Of a DNA stretch of 64,000 bases, positions 12,235 to 24,588 are shown in pieces. The stretch comes from Solen grandis (taxonomy: Eukaryota; Mollusca; Bivalvia; Adapedonta; Solenidae). Position 1 is the first letter of the stretch; each line of letters starts with the position of its first letter. Both the position numbers and the translations under genes were made by a program. The notes beneath the pieces were generated by a model. The model was not told the origin of the DNA. It saw nothing but the letters and a program-made list of their open reading frames with translations, and did no database searches. The stretch is from assembly GCA_021229015.1 (NCBI GenBank), contig CM037777.1, positions 26,715,018 through 26,779,017 of the forward strand, in the 5' to 3' direction.

Positions 12235-13299
12235 CAATTTCACACAAAGCGCAGTAAACAAAAGCTTATTCTACTGATTAAGTCTACAGTGCACATAAGC
12301 AAGCTCAAGTTAAGATCTAGCTTTTACAATGTTGTGAGTGAAACAGAAAAATTTGAAATTCTTCCACAATAGACAATTTCTACTTCCTCTACAAATTTAC
12401 AGAAGACATTCAACCTTTAATACATTTTTAATGTAAAAACAAAAAGTTTGTTCAAAAAGCACAAGTGCTACCACCTGCAATATATTTGATAACAGATTTT
12501 TAATTAAATTCAAGGGCCTTACTTAGGTAAGGAAAACACAAATGCACACACAAATCTGAGCAAAAGCATACTTGATCTGCCATATACTACATTTTAGCTC
12601 AATATCTCCAAGCCTGTAGAAAAAAGGCAAAGAAAAACTTGTATCTTGGAGTGAAAGGGACGATGGGTAACACCACACATGTATAACCCTTTTAGAAAGA
12701 CAACCTCAGTATTCAAGCCTCTATACACTATGTGTACAACAATAAGAAAACCACCCCCTCCCTATATCTGATATATTGTGTCTCTTCACCATGGAAACAT
12801 GAGCTGTCACTATAAGTGATTAAGTACTGCTAATGAGCCTTATGAAATAAAAAAGTAGGGTCTTTACATGATATACCGTATATACCATAATGAGAGGTAG
12901 GGATGACAGACAGATTGAAGGATAGAAAAAGTAATTTTTATGATAAAACAAATACTAAAAGTAAATAATGAAGTAGGGTTCATAATTTGTCTACAGACAG
13001 AGAGACAAACAGACACTCTCATGAATATCTTATAGTGTGTCAATGGCCAAGCTAATATCAAATACATGTTTTGACATTCAAAATGAAGAAGGAAGAAGTC
13101 AAATATTTGTGAATGGATAACTGACAGACAAGTTAATTAAATTTCAAAACAATCCTTCACATTCTAGGTCTTCAGGTAAGTCAATAGTAAATATGTACTT
13201 AAAAACATATTCAAAGCATATCAAGTATGATATAAACAAACCAAATGGAAACTGTTACACAGTTTAATTTTAATAATGATTAATTTAATTTAAACTTTA

Positions 13300-13818
13300 A
13301 TTTCTTTTATGTCCACAAGGGAACAAGTTTTTCACATATTTTCTTTTTAAATCCTCTTTCATATCAACTTTATTTTAGCAATTAAGGTAGAGGGCTATTG
13401 GGTGATAATTTGTGCCCAATTATATCAAAGTCTGCCTATTGGTTTCAAAGAAGAAGAATGTTTAAACTTTTATCTAGAGTATTTAAAGAAATTAGCCAAT
13501 CCCCCTAAAGGCCTTATTATAGGGCATAGAGCCATGAGGTGACGATTTATGACAGATGAAATTGGATAATGAGCATTGCTTTCAAAGAAGAGAATGGAAA
13601 CCAGAGTTCTGCATGGATCAAGTTTATTTTAGCAACTTTTATGGAGGGCCACCCAAGGATCTTTCATGCTAAGTTTCATGAATTTCTACCAAGTGGTTTC
13701 AAAGATGTCTTTTAAAGCCAACTATTGATGCTACACAATGGACACTGTACAACAGATGATGGACACATGGTAATAAGAAAAGTTCACCTTGAGCATGTTG
13801 TGCTTTGGTGAGCTAAAA
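13300..13818 (+). mobile_element. Diverged pearl/Helentron-like element
   Basis: Repeating TCTACCAAGTGGTTTCAAAG-type segments (TTGGTTTCAAAGAAGAAG, TTGCTTTCAAAGAAGAG). Then ACAACAGATGATGGACACATGG, a decayed counterpart of the ACGG tract, and the 3' end TTCACCTTGAGCATG...TGCTTTGGTGAGCTAAAA. Old relative of the element at 40514. Confidence 0.55.
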
Positions 13819-13900
13819 GATGCTGGTTGCCCCGCTAAGTTTGAAATAAGCTTACAGAACAAAGAACATGTAAAACCATTTCTTCATGGCTCTTGTATAA

Positions 13901-14000
13901 NNNNNNNNNNNNNNNNNNNNNNNNNNNNNNNNNNNNNNNNNNNNNNNNNNNNNNNNNNNNNNNNNNNNNNNNNNNNNNNNNNNNNNNNNNNNNNNNNNNN
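13901..14000. other. Assembly gap (100 N)
   Basis: Exactly 100 undetermined bases, the usual placeholder for a gap of unknown size. Frames crossing it are meaningless. Confidence 0.98.
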
Positions 14001-14204
14001 AGACACTGTGTTGGGTCAGCGTAGAACCCAAATCACACTGCACAAATGAACTGTTAAAAACCTAATATAGCTGAAAAAATAATGGTTATGCAATATTCTT
14101 AATTGGTAATTAATAAATACAGGTCTATAAGTTATATATCGACCACTTCCTGTTAACTTAAAACACAAGTCATATAATAGCAGTAGGTCAAGTATAGGAA
14201 GTTA

Positions 14205-14277
14205 CAACTGGGGTTTGAACTACACATCTCTCAGTATACAAATTGTGCCTCTAACCACTCAGCCCCACAGAAACCAG
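14205..14277 (-). mobile_element. tRNA-like SINE head or tRNA pseudogene
   Basis: The minus strand gives TGTGGGGCTGAGTGGTTAG, then AGGCACAATTTG, GAGAGATGTGTAGTTC and AAACCCCAG. Box A (GCTGAGTGGTTAG) and box B (AGTTCAAACCC) are both clear at about 70 bp total. The ends do not form a proper acceptor stem, so a SINE head or tRNA pseudogene is more likely than a gene. Confidence 0.5.
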
Positions 14278-14299
14278 TCAATAGACCAACATAAGAGTC

Positions 14300-14595
14300 A
14301 ATTCAATTAAAAGACCAAAGTTTTAACATTGCCATGTGAAAACACCGCCATGTGAACAAATGTTTTAACATTGCCATGTAAACAGACCAATGTTTTAACA
14401 CTGCAATGTGAACAGACCAATATTTTTAACATTGCCATGTAAACAGACCAATGTTTTAACACTGCCATGTGAACAGACCAATATTTTTAACATTGCCATT
14501 TAAACAGACCAATGTTTTAACATTACCAAATAAAACTACCTAATGAGCAGACCAAGGTTTTTGCACTGCCAAATGAACAGACCAATGTGTCATAT
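14300..14595. repeat. Minisatellite, unit about 30 bp
   Basis: GAACAGACCAATGTTTTAAC then ATTGCCATGTAA or ACTGCCATGTG, about eight units with small indels (AATATTTTTAAC variants). Confidence 0.8.
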
Positions 14596-15259
14596 ATTGA
14601 ATAAACCAAGGCACAACAGCATAATAAAATAGAAGGGGAAAAAAATCAAAACGGATTGATTCAACCTCTAGCTAGTCTACCTTTTGTCTTCCATACCAAT
14701 TATAATTATCCAGGAATGTGCGAAGGAATCAATACCCTGTAAGAATAAAACGCCCTCGATGGTGGAATCCAATCCAGCGGTGATTTACTGGTAAGATCCC
14801 ACATGATATAATCACATGATACAATACCCCTGCAAACAATGCTGTTAAACAGCCAGCAAGCATGATCACTGAGGGAGGAGCATTGAGACGCAATGGAGCA
14901 CAATGGGTGTTAATTAATATATCTATCTCCGTTATTATACAATTCCTTTATTTCTCAGAGGAAAATGGGTGCTTCTGAGCTGGGATGCAAAATAAAGCAT
15001 TGTATCAAGGAAAGGTATGGATAGGTATACACTGGACAGCAATAATTAATCACAATATTTCCCCAATGGTTGCTTATTGTAAATCTCTATTATTCATATA
15101 ACATATTGATCGTCAGATATTAATCCACTGAAGTAATTCAATCAGAATGAACGAGAATCTTATAGGCATCGTTGTTGACCTATTTTTTTCAGTACATGGC
15201 AACGTGACCTTACTGAAGATGATTCATAACCGATAGTAGTGACCGGACTTGCTGATTGA

Positions 15260-15501
15260 TTAACCCTTTCCCTCATAGAGGACACCATGAAAAGACCTAT
15301 GCGAACAGCATAAAACCAGATCAGCCTGCGAGTAACTCGCAGGCTGATCAGGTTTTATGCTGTTCGCTGCTCCTCAGTGGTCTGGAAATGAGGATTTTGT
15401 AATTAAATTTGGTAAGGTTTAACTGTGGCTTTCTGCAGATCAGGCTTTATGTGATACCTATTGAGTGCGTCAAAATGAGTCTATATGAGGGAAAGGGTTA
15501 A
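15260..15501 (+). mobile_element. piggyBac-like 242-bp MITE
   Basis: Full-length copy, TTAA to TTAA, with the perfect core CTGCGAGTAACTCGCAG. Very close in sequence to the copies at 38851 and 42629, which suggests recent spread. Confidence 0.92.
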
Positions 15502-17099
15502 CATGTCATGTCACAACTTACTGATATCCTTACCAAATCATTATAATCAAAATAAGACTGAGGGTCATCAGTGATATATCACGATTCAGCAAATGTGAAA
15601 CTTGATTATTGGTAAAAATCGGAGTCACTTTAATGTCAAGGTCAATATTTTGAGTTAAGGTCATCATTAAATCCATTTTATGTGAAATGCTGATTGTATG
15701 TTTACCCTTTAGAATAAATGTGAAAAAATGAAAGATAAAAAAAGATACAGTGATACTGTTTATCATCGAACTGGCCTTTATACATCAATATAATCATTAT
15801 CTCTATAAAATGGAACTACTTTCCTTCAATAAAACCTCCATCAATCATTAGTCTATTTCAAACACCATGACATCCACACTCAGAGTCAGAGCCAAATAAA
15901 CAAAAATGAAAAATGTCACTTTCCTTCAAATCGATCACCATTTCATTTGTCACCGAATAGAAAATCAATGCTGATACAAGAAGCGCTATTTATTATCAAC
16001 CACTATTAATGTGAGGCAATGAATAATGAAGGTGTTTTTTTTCCCAATAGGTATGAAATTGGAAACACGTAACAGTGAATTTTTTAATTGAATACAGTGT
16101 TTAAAATTAAGTACACAAGATTAAAATAGGATGTTTGGTATTCATTACACAAAGTATTATAAACTTCACGGTCACAAAGTACTAGTCCAACACTAAAGCT
16201 GTTGAAAAGTTGTAAGAACTTGTTTCCCCTTTGATCTAAATAGAAATCTGCTTTAAGTTTTAAGAATGTAAAACAATATAAATCAGAGAGAATTATGGGT
16301 TAAAGCTTAGTGCTGTAAAACCATGTGACATCAGGTGATAGTTTTTCACCTGTAGGGACGTTACACATTCTTTGAATTAGTGAGACAACAACATCAGTAA
16401 ATTCCCTGACGTAACAGCTTGGATTGACAAACAGTGAGACACACACAACAGTAAAGATCCTGTTGTAACAGCTTGGACATTTACATCGGGGACATACTCG
16501 TAAAATCAATCAGTATAATTATGTGCGAATACATCAGATATTACAGGTAAAAGGTGTAAATATCATAAACACGGATTGAATGCTGGGACAGTTTTCTTGA
16601 GAAGAAATGTGCAACATCTCTGTACTACATTTTCATAATTCACACAGGCTTTGTCATCAACAGTCAATTATGTAATCTTGATACGTTAACGGTATGACAT
16701 GATACACATTATACATTATTCATGATGTTTTTAGTGCTGTGTATTCTACGGTCACTGTCATGCTATATAAACTGGTGAATTTTTAAACAGACCAAATGGA
16801 CCTGACTTTCACACAAAAGGGGTTGACATATTGTATACTGACTATATCATTATCAAATTTTGACCTTGACCTTTACAAAGTAACCTTGACATTGTAACCT
16901 TAAGTCACTTTCTTTGCAAGAATGGTGGATATTTTACAGTTAAAGGCTTAAATGACGGTTTTAATGGTATGCTGATATACGTCATTTAATAAACAAAATA
17001 ATGAAACAATTAAAAACTTAAATTGCTTGGGTCTAGGGCAGAAATAACCTAATAATCTGCCATGGTTGTAACTAAGCAAATAAGTACAGTGTTCAAAGA
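15502..17099. other. No gene seen
   Basis: AT-rich. A GACCTTGACCTTTACAAAG stretch at about 16861 and AAGGTCAATATTTTGAG at 15638 resemble common interspersed repeat fragments. Nothing else is supported. Confidence 0.5.
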
Positions 17100-17460
17100 C
17101 TGGACAGTTAAGCTGGACATGGTATCAGACCATTCATTTACCACATCATCATACCATGCTGCAAGATAATCTGACTGCGGTATCATGCTACTAAGATATC
17201 CATGTGTGGTATTATACCACCTGTTTTCAAATCATAATATGCCGTGATGCAGGAAAATATGTATAGGTTTTGTAACATACAATCTATGCATCATTATGTC
17301 TTGTTTTGGGGATGATATTAATTGGATGTGGTGCCATACCACTTGCCTTAATTGGACCATTATGCATTGTCACTGGACAATATGACTTAGTGTGTTATCA
17401 TGCTAAATGTCTACCTTATACTACTGCAGTGTGGCACCGATTTCACAAATTCTCTGAATT
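17100..17460. repeat. Decayed relatives of the family-2 minisatellite
   Basis: Scattered GGTATCAGACC, ACCATGCTGCA, GGTATCATGCTACT, GTGTGGTATTATACCACC, GTTATCATGCTAAATG and GTGTGGCACCG motifs at irregular 40-50 bp spacing resemble old units of the array at 1560. Confidence 0.4.
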
Positions 17461-18226
17461 TCAAATTAAATGTAGATAATGATTGGTGAGACAGCAAAAC
17501 CAACAAAACTAATCTTCAACCTGTCACATGTTACTGCAATTACATAAAACCTATCCGCCATTAATACTGTTGGACTATATCCTGCAGGTACAGAAAGCAT
17601 ACAGCTTTATACCAGCAATCGATATATATGTGTTGACCCTTTAACCATCAAATTAAAAATATACGCAAATACCAAGAAGAGCCTGCTTCATTTGGTGCCA
17701 TCTATGTAAGTATCATGCTTCTTGACAACCGCAGTGTGTTAAGAAATAATCAATGTCAGTTTTTCACAATATCACTCCATTACCTGGATAAATCTCATCT
17801 GCTATAGTTATGTTTCTTCTAGAAAGATTGAATAGTAGTCATGCTAGAGTTGTGTCCCTTTATGGGTTGAAAAATTTCATGAAACTTGATACTTTAACCA
17901 GTATTAAACTAAATCATTCTACAAGTACCCCACCTACAACATATCATACATGGTTTGGCAAGTCTTAAGGCTGTTCATTTCTCTGTGTGATAAGTTGAAC
18001 ATCTCACTCACAATTTGAAGATTTTTGTCTACATTAGAAACCCATGTGTCGAGATGGATAATTAGGTTTTATACTGGTGGCAAAGATTGTCTCCCTTGAA
18101 CGCTCTCGTCCATCAAAGCATTAAATCAAATCAGTCATAATAAGAAAACACTAATGGAGTATTATGAACTTAAACAGAAATCTGTTTAATTAAAGTAAAA
18201 AGGCAACATAAACAATGCAAGCTCAC

Positions 18227-18332
18227 CTTGAAGACAGACAGATCCTCAGGATACCCAGAGTTCCTGGAGTCACATGTCAAGAGATGAAAATGATCAAAGC
18301 CAAGTTTTATCTCTAAAATCCGTCTCAGCCCA
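18227..18332 (-). CDS. Candidate coding exon, minus strand, unidentified
   Basis: On the minus strand an acceptor-like TTTCATCTAG precedes 106 nt that end in CTTCAAG|GTGAGC. Read in phase 2, the first base completes a codon and 35 open codons follow, including EIKLGFDHFHLLTC and SGYPEDLSVFK. An alternative acceptor (GATTTTAG) inside would shorten it. A TAA closes the frame just upstream of the acceptor. Entry phase 2 and exit phase 0 are the same as for the exon at 38409-38478, so either could follow the start exon in frame, but the two could not be joined to each other directly. The protein family is not recognised. An open frame of this length can arise by chance, so this remains a candidate. 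Confidence 0.3.
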
Positions 18333-18856
18333 CTAGATGAAAGGACCCTTAATTACAGTTAATTTGCTGGAAGTCACATCAGTGTAGACTAAATATTCAG
18401 TGTTTGCATGACGTTGAATAATGAACTGACGGTTATTGCGCATTTTCATACATTTTCCTGACCTGCGTAACCGAGACATTATCAGGGTGTAATCTGATTG
18501 TGTGTCCAGATGATTATGGAATTATTCTGGATCATATACCTGACCCAGCACGCCTGATACGGATTGAGGAAATGAGTAATGGTACTCCTCCGGGTTTTGA
18601 ATAAAAGGGTATTAAAATTTTTTAAGGAGTTTGTAATGGTATTCCTAACATTTTGGCTAAAAGGGATACCACAAAACTGTGATGGGTCAAAACAGAAGTT
18701 TATCACATTAAGTCGGACCATAACTATTCAAATAATTTATTTCAATTTAGGGATACTCAACTTACTTAAGTTAGCAGAAATATTTATAAGTGGGCCAGAA
18801 GTTAAAGGTAATTTAATGCATGAGCAAGAACATATTGTTACAATAATCATTTCGCA

Positions 18857-19042
18857 TATAGTTGAACCTGTATTAGTGACCACCTGTACTAAGCGGTCAA
18901 CCTGTATTTAACGGTCAATTTTAATATTACCAAACTGTAGCATTTTATGATAAATCTATAACTTTATTCAGCGGTCACCTGTTTTAAGCAGCCACTTTCT
19001 CTTGTTCCCTTGACTGACCACTTAAGACAGGTTTGACTGTAA
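18857..19042. mobile_element. Second MITE family (GCGGTCA family), uninterrupted copy
   Basis: About 186 bp with related ends AGTTGAACCTGTATTAG and CAGGTTTGACTGTA. Subterminal motifs AGCGGTCAACCTGTA and CAGCGGTCACCTG repeat on both sides of an AT-rich centre. Related to the interrupted copies at 33080 and 44090. No coding capacity. Confidence 0.65.
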
Positions 19043-19124
19043 TTGAAAGCTTTAATAAACTATGTATCTGATATGCCCAAATATTACAAAAAAAAAAGCC
19101 AAAAGTCAATTTTATTTGCATATA

Positions 19125-19735
19125 AAACAAGAGAGCTGGTTATCGCAAAATACCCCTGTCCTGCCATTTTATCAATTCAAGAGTCATAACTCTAAAGTGG
19201 GATAATCTGACTGGTTTTCAAACTTGATTGAGAGACTGTGACAATACACATTGTGACAAAGTCAGAGTTAGAGAGCAGACACTATTAATTCAGCAATGTT
19301 TCATCAATTAAAGGGCCATAACTCTAGAGTGTTCAAGATATTTTGCCATAAATACGGACTGTCTAGGACAATCTGATCGGTTCTCGAAAGGAACCGAGAT
19401 ATCGTACTCATAATGCATATACTTTGTTACCAAGTATGGTAAAAATCGTTTCACGATTGTTGGAGTTAGAGATCCAAAACTATTAATTTGACCTTTTTTT
19501 ATCAATTCAAGGGCCATAACTCCAGAGTGTTTGGGAGTATCTGGCTGGTTATCGAAAGGAGCTGAATATTCTGCCCATATACATTGTGACCAAGTATGGT
19601 AAAGATCGGTTCACATTTGTTCGATTCAGAGAGCTAACAACATCACTGGATGTCGCCCGCCCGCAGGTGAATACATAATATGTCCTGTCTTTGATGGGAG
19701 TATAACAAGAGTCCTGCTGACCACCCACGTAATCA
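19125..19735 (+). mobile_element. Pearl-like element with 3 degenerate cores
   Basis: Starts AACAAGAGAGCTGGTTATCG. Cores carry GAGTCATAACTCTAAAGTGG, GGGCCATAACTCTAGAGTG and GGGCCATAACTCCAGAGTG plus GTATGGTAAA(A/G)ATCG motifs. The 3' part has CGCCCGCCCGCAGGTG, where siblings have the tetranucleotide tract. Core length is irregular (about 130-200 bp). Confidence 0.6.
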
Positions 19736-19869
19736 CTCATTCAACAGAAAAAATATTCAAAATGGATTAAAGATTGATGGATTGATTGCAATTTAATATT
19801 ATTCTGACATCTGATACTTTGATGGCTAGCTCCTTAAAGGTGGATGAAAATTGTTTCGGGAACCAATGT

Positions 19870-19975
19870 ACATTATTTCTGGTAAGAAGGCCACCTGGGC
19901 CTACCGCGAGCCAAATGAAATGCTTCTTCACAAGGAAAATTTGAAGTACCTCGAGGGGGATGTGAACTTACAGTA
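19870..19975 (-). mobile_element. SINE family 1 fragment
   Basis: GGCCACCTGGGCCTACCGCG, AGCCAAATGAAATGCTTCTT and CTCGAGGGGGATGTGAAC follow the family-1 body in order on the minus strand, with many substitutions. Old fragment. Confidence 0.45.
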
Positions 19976-22900
19976 GTGTATCAAATGTATTTTTAGATTT
20001 GAACCCTTTATCCCATATTAGCTCATTATGATGCATTGGATTGCTCATACAATATTGCACCATGCCAAAGAAAAATCCATGGTTTTATGTACCATTCAAA
20101 ATTCAATAAACAAATATTCATCAAGAGTTAAATTTGTACACAAATAATGAATATTCATAAGGTAAAGGGATAAGTGTTTTAGGCTCAGGTGGCAGTCTGG
20201 GGGCCTGATCACCCTGTAAAGTAACTTACTTAAAATGGCTAGAACTTTTCAGGGGAGGAGGTGTAACAACATAAAACCTGTTCAGACTCCAATATGCTTT
20301 CATTCTGATCAGGCATTTCAATGGTTTAACACGGTAAAAAATGAGGCGTGCAAGCTAAAGGGATTGCATGGTACATCGAGCTGATGACTTAATTGTCCTA
20401 GAACAGGCCTAAAGATAAAGAAAGGAATCTTATCAAGTCAAGTATGCAGATATAAACCATAGTCACATACTTCCATGTAGTGTCAACATCAGCCGTCTAT
20501 GAACACCTGTTTCAGCTGAGATACTAAACCTGGACAGTCTGATTGATCAACTCAAATTACTGCTATCTTCCCTGATAATCTGGTCATATCTGGACAGGTA
20601 GGCAGACGGTCACACACAGCAAACAAAGGTAATAAACATCTACATCATATCTGAAATCTCCAATCAAGGAGGTATGAAAAAGTCACACCATGTCCTGTCA
20701 AGCAATCAACTCCTCAAACTTTGGAGGTGCGAATGCTACGGATGAGTCATTCACCTGCATACTATGCTTGAAACCTTATTTTTTTTTTATTTCATAGTTT
20801 TTACTGCATTTTTAACCTGTTCAAACATGATAAAATCTAGTCTGTATTGATCATTAAAGCATATTATTTTCGTTTAATTTGAGAACAGGAAAAGCGTGTA
20901 GGACAAACATGAACAATGGGTGGTATAATTTTTTTTTTAATTATTACAATTTTTTAAAAAAAAAAAAACACATTAATCAAATACAGGATTTCAAAGGGCA
21001 TTTAAAAGTTCCTGGCTTTAAAGAGCTAAATTAAAAGTAAATCTATAAAAATTATCCATACAAATAGTTCATCATTTGAATGATAAAATACAAGATATAT
21101 GAGTCATTACACAGTAGAACCCAAAATGAGCACAAATATTTTCTTCTTTTTTTTCATTCGCATTCCTCAATGTCTCTATTCCCTACAGTAACCCCCACCC
21201 CCAAAATTAGTCATCCAAACAACGCCTCATAAAAAAATTAATCCCTTGCAAATTTATCAAGTTTGTAATCATTTCTTTCATTGTTAAGAAAAGTATCCTA
21301 TTAAAAATGTAATTAAATACTTGTATGATTTTATTTCTTGTTTATTTTACAAATGCCATAGTTCAGCAAAACATACGCACCCTATGACCTTAAGCTCACC
21401 TTTTGAACAATTTTTGTATCAATCATACAAAAATATTTGAACATTGTAACATATCACGGTCAGAGTAAATCTAATTCTAACTGAAATCATGATTGTATCT
21501 AATATCACTGCAATGGTTGTGATTACAGGCTTCGATTGCTTTTCGTCCACTGCCACTATGACTAATATACCTGGCGATTTACGATCCCCTTTGAGCTCCA
21601 AATGTCACGCAACTAACACGGGTGGTGCAGTTTTGTTTTTCTTTGGGACGACTATTCTCACGCGATAACAGAGTCTCTTTGTGTAAGGTTTACTTTCACA
21701 AGACAGGGTTCAAATTATCATGATTGAAAATAAAAATTGTTGTTTTGCGGTAAAACAAATTTTTCTAACATCTATGATCATTTTAATTAGGTATTGCCAC
21801 CTTCTTTCTTGAATAATTAATAAAGACATGCAAAGTTTAAGATATTTCAAAGGAAAATCAAATTAAGCCTTATATCCAGGGCATGCATTCCACGAACCAT
21901 ACTTTAAATGCTAAGTAATACTAAAATACTTATAGGAGTAAATTTTATCAATCTTGTTTCTCGATCAAAAATACCCGAATATTGTTTTCTTACAACCATT
22001 GTTAGTTATTGAAGTACTTGAATACTGTTCAAAACAAAGGAATGGTGGAATGTATTTCTACTTAATTTAAATAATCAAGAATTATTAATAATATTGGTTG
22101 AATTTAATCCTGATTTGCTTGTAACATTCACCCATATAAGAGTATGAAGCTGCAATGGATTTCCTGCGGGCTGGTCAATTTTGTATTCTGGTTGATTACA
22201 TTATTCAATGGGTATTTTACATCAGTTAAAGGGTCCAAAAATCAAGTCACAGATCCTTAAATAAACATGCCTGTGAGATCTGTATATACAATGGATAGCT
22301 ATCCAAAAGTGAATTCATCATACTTAAGCTATCACAAAGGACTTCCCAAATTACCCTTGTGAAATCCCTTTCACAAACTGACTTCTTGGTACATTAGTGA
22401 AGGTAAAAAGAGTGGGTAGGCTAATAAATGCCTACACTCTATATCCCTTTGTTGACATTAGGATACAGCCCCTAGCTTTGAAGGGATTTAAGGGGCTTAT
22501 CATTTGGGAAGATATCCAGGCAATGGAATGTAAAATTTGCATAGAAAGTTTTTATCAATCAGGTTTTCCATATGAAATTTGGAAAAATTTGGCCAGCTTG
22601 TCACTAAAAGAAGTTTGGTCAAAATATTTATAATATCCTAAACATGTAATTTGGCTGTAACAAATTAGCCATTCGTATGTAGCATTAATGTCATTTAAGG
22701 CATAACTTGCGATAAAAGATATTGCCTGGTTCAAGGTTGTTTTGTGCTTAATATCACGCAATGCCATTTTTTTTGTATAGTTTTTATTCACTGAAATATT
22801 AATTAAATTTCACACACCTGTACTTGCAATTATCTTTCTTTGTTCAATGGTTTATATGAATATTATTAAATAAATATAAATATACCATTTCACAGCAGGG

Positions 22901-23035
22901 GAACATAAACAGTTTTAGTTTGATGGTTTAACTTCATTATTTTCAGCGTTAGTATCTGTTCGGGATGAAAATCTATATCTTAGTAATACAGTATATCTAC
23001 AGGTAGACCACTAAATTCTTTCTGATATATTTAGG
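19976..23035. other. No gene seen
   Basis: Long AT-rich stretch with poly-A and poly-T runs near 20775, 20930 and 20955. Short frames at 21419-21601 and 22397-22633 lack splice support or family features. A faint AACATAAAACCTGTTCAGAC / CTGATCAGGC pair at 20268-20312 hints at a very old relative of the 242-bp MITE. Confidence 0.5.
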
Positions 23036-23165
23036 AAGCCATTGTCCAGTGTTAAGCATTCATAACTGGGGATTTAAGGGTTGAGTGTTCAAACCATGCT
23101 GGGCACAAGTATCTTTCATGCTCAAAGTACTGGTCCAAGAAAACCAGGTACCATCAAGGAAGACA
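23036..23165 (+). mobile_element. tRNA-derived SINE fragment
   Basis: CCATTGTCCAGTGTTAAGC and GAGTGTTCAAACCATG (box B-like) are followed by GGGCACAAGTATCTTTCATG and AAAACCAGGTACCATCAAGG. It immediately precedes a short pearl-like element at 23207. Confidence 0.45.
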
Positions 23166-23206
23166 AGTGTATGTTGCAATGACACACAAAATAAGTCTTA
23201 GTATTA

Positions 23207-23516
23207 AACAAGAAGTGTTACTGGAACACATGTCACCTGCTGAAAGAAACATGACTGAAACAAACGAATATTTTCAATACTTTATAGTTACATGTATGTA
23301 TGTATTTTGTACATGTCTGGAGATTATTGACATGTCACATGTTCTTTGTTATATTAAATGTATACATTTTTAAGATGAAAATCTGTAGAAGTTTTAGTCA
23401 AATAAAATATCTGAACTGAAAAAAGGTGTGATTGAAAAAGAGTGACAGGACAGATGGACAAATGGAGAGGTGATCCAAGTATGCGTCACCTCTGCTTACA
23501 GCAGGTGACACAAAAA
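23207..23516 (+). mobile_element. Short pearl-like element with an internal insertion
   Basis: 5' end AACAAGAAGTGTTACTGGAA and CACATGTCACCTGCTGAA. 3' end GTGATCCAAGTATGCGTCAC then CTCTGCTTACAGCAGGTGAC and ACAAAAA. About 190 bp of unrelated AT-rich DNA (23250-23420) separates the two conserved halves. Confidence 0.62.
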
Positions 23517-24490
23517 TTGCTTGTTTGCAGCTGATTGAGTGACAGACACACCAAATTCACCCTGCATGAGTACTAAACTCTTCTTTTTTTTTAAACTCTA
23601 AAGAGGGCAGATTTTTTTGCCTTCTTTCTGATAATTTTACCTATATATATGTAAAAAGTCCTAGCTAACCAACCTACCTACCTACTGATAAGACAGTGGG
23701 TAACACAGTTGTTTTTTAAATGTAGCCCTGTTTACCATTAACAACTTTGGTATTCTATAAACCTTATAACCTTCCAATTCTACAGAAGTCACTCTGACCT
23801 CTTTTATATTCGTAATATTGTCTCAATCACATTACCCCTACAAGCTGTCTATGCGACATTTTTTTTTTTCTTTTTTTTTATATTTGACTTTTTCATATGA
23901 GTTCTGTGTGAGTATCAATAGCTTGTGCGATTGGCATTTTGGGTATTGGTGCAAGAGCTCAGAAGGTTTAAACTTTAAATTAAAAGCTTCAGAGTTCTCA
24001 TACGATTTTCTTCAGTTTTGAGGTCTTAAAAAGCTCATGTTCAAGTGGCAAAAGCATCATGCAGATATCATGGTATCATATGATATACATAAAGTTTTTA
24101 CCGAAAGGGAGAGTCTCATATGAAACTCATACAGGACTCCTGCAACATTACAAGTGAATCACAATCAATAGCCTACAGCTATTGTACAAGATCCTTTCGA
24201 GTTTTTTTAAAATTTCCTTGCGATGTATGTGCAATATCCTGCCTTGGCAATCTTACAAACTCTGTACCTAATGTGACCACAAACAAAAATGATTGAGATC
24301 GAGCTCATACAAATTTTGTAGATTTCTATGAGCACCAGTTAACATACAATTTCATTATTTCTACTGACAGTACTAGTACAGGAGTAATGAGACTGAAGCA
24401 TAACAGGTCAATGAATCAATTTCACAAAGAAAACAATAACAATCTCTGAACACCATGCAGTCAACTGTGCCCCCAAAATGTCACCAACTT

Positions 24491-24588
24491 AATTCCCTGT
24501 GTGTGGCCCTTCTTTAAAATAGTCTCCGATACATCTAATAATTCCCTGTGTGCGGCCCTTCTTTAAAATAGTCTCCAATACATCTAAT
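24491..24588. repeat. 49-bp direct duplication
   Basis: AATTCCCTGTGTGTGGCCC (24491) and AATTCCCTGTGTGCGGCCC (24540), each followed by TTCTTTAAAATAGTCTCC. Two nearly identical copies in tandem. Confidence 0.85.

Noticed and set aside
13789..14049. Open frames crossing the N run
   Set aside because: The sequence is unknown over 100 positions; the frames are artefacts of the gap.
14205..14277. Functional tRNA gene
   Set aside because: Box A and B motifs are present, but the acceptor ends do not pair and the anticodon arm is not convincing; a SINE head or pseudogene fits better.
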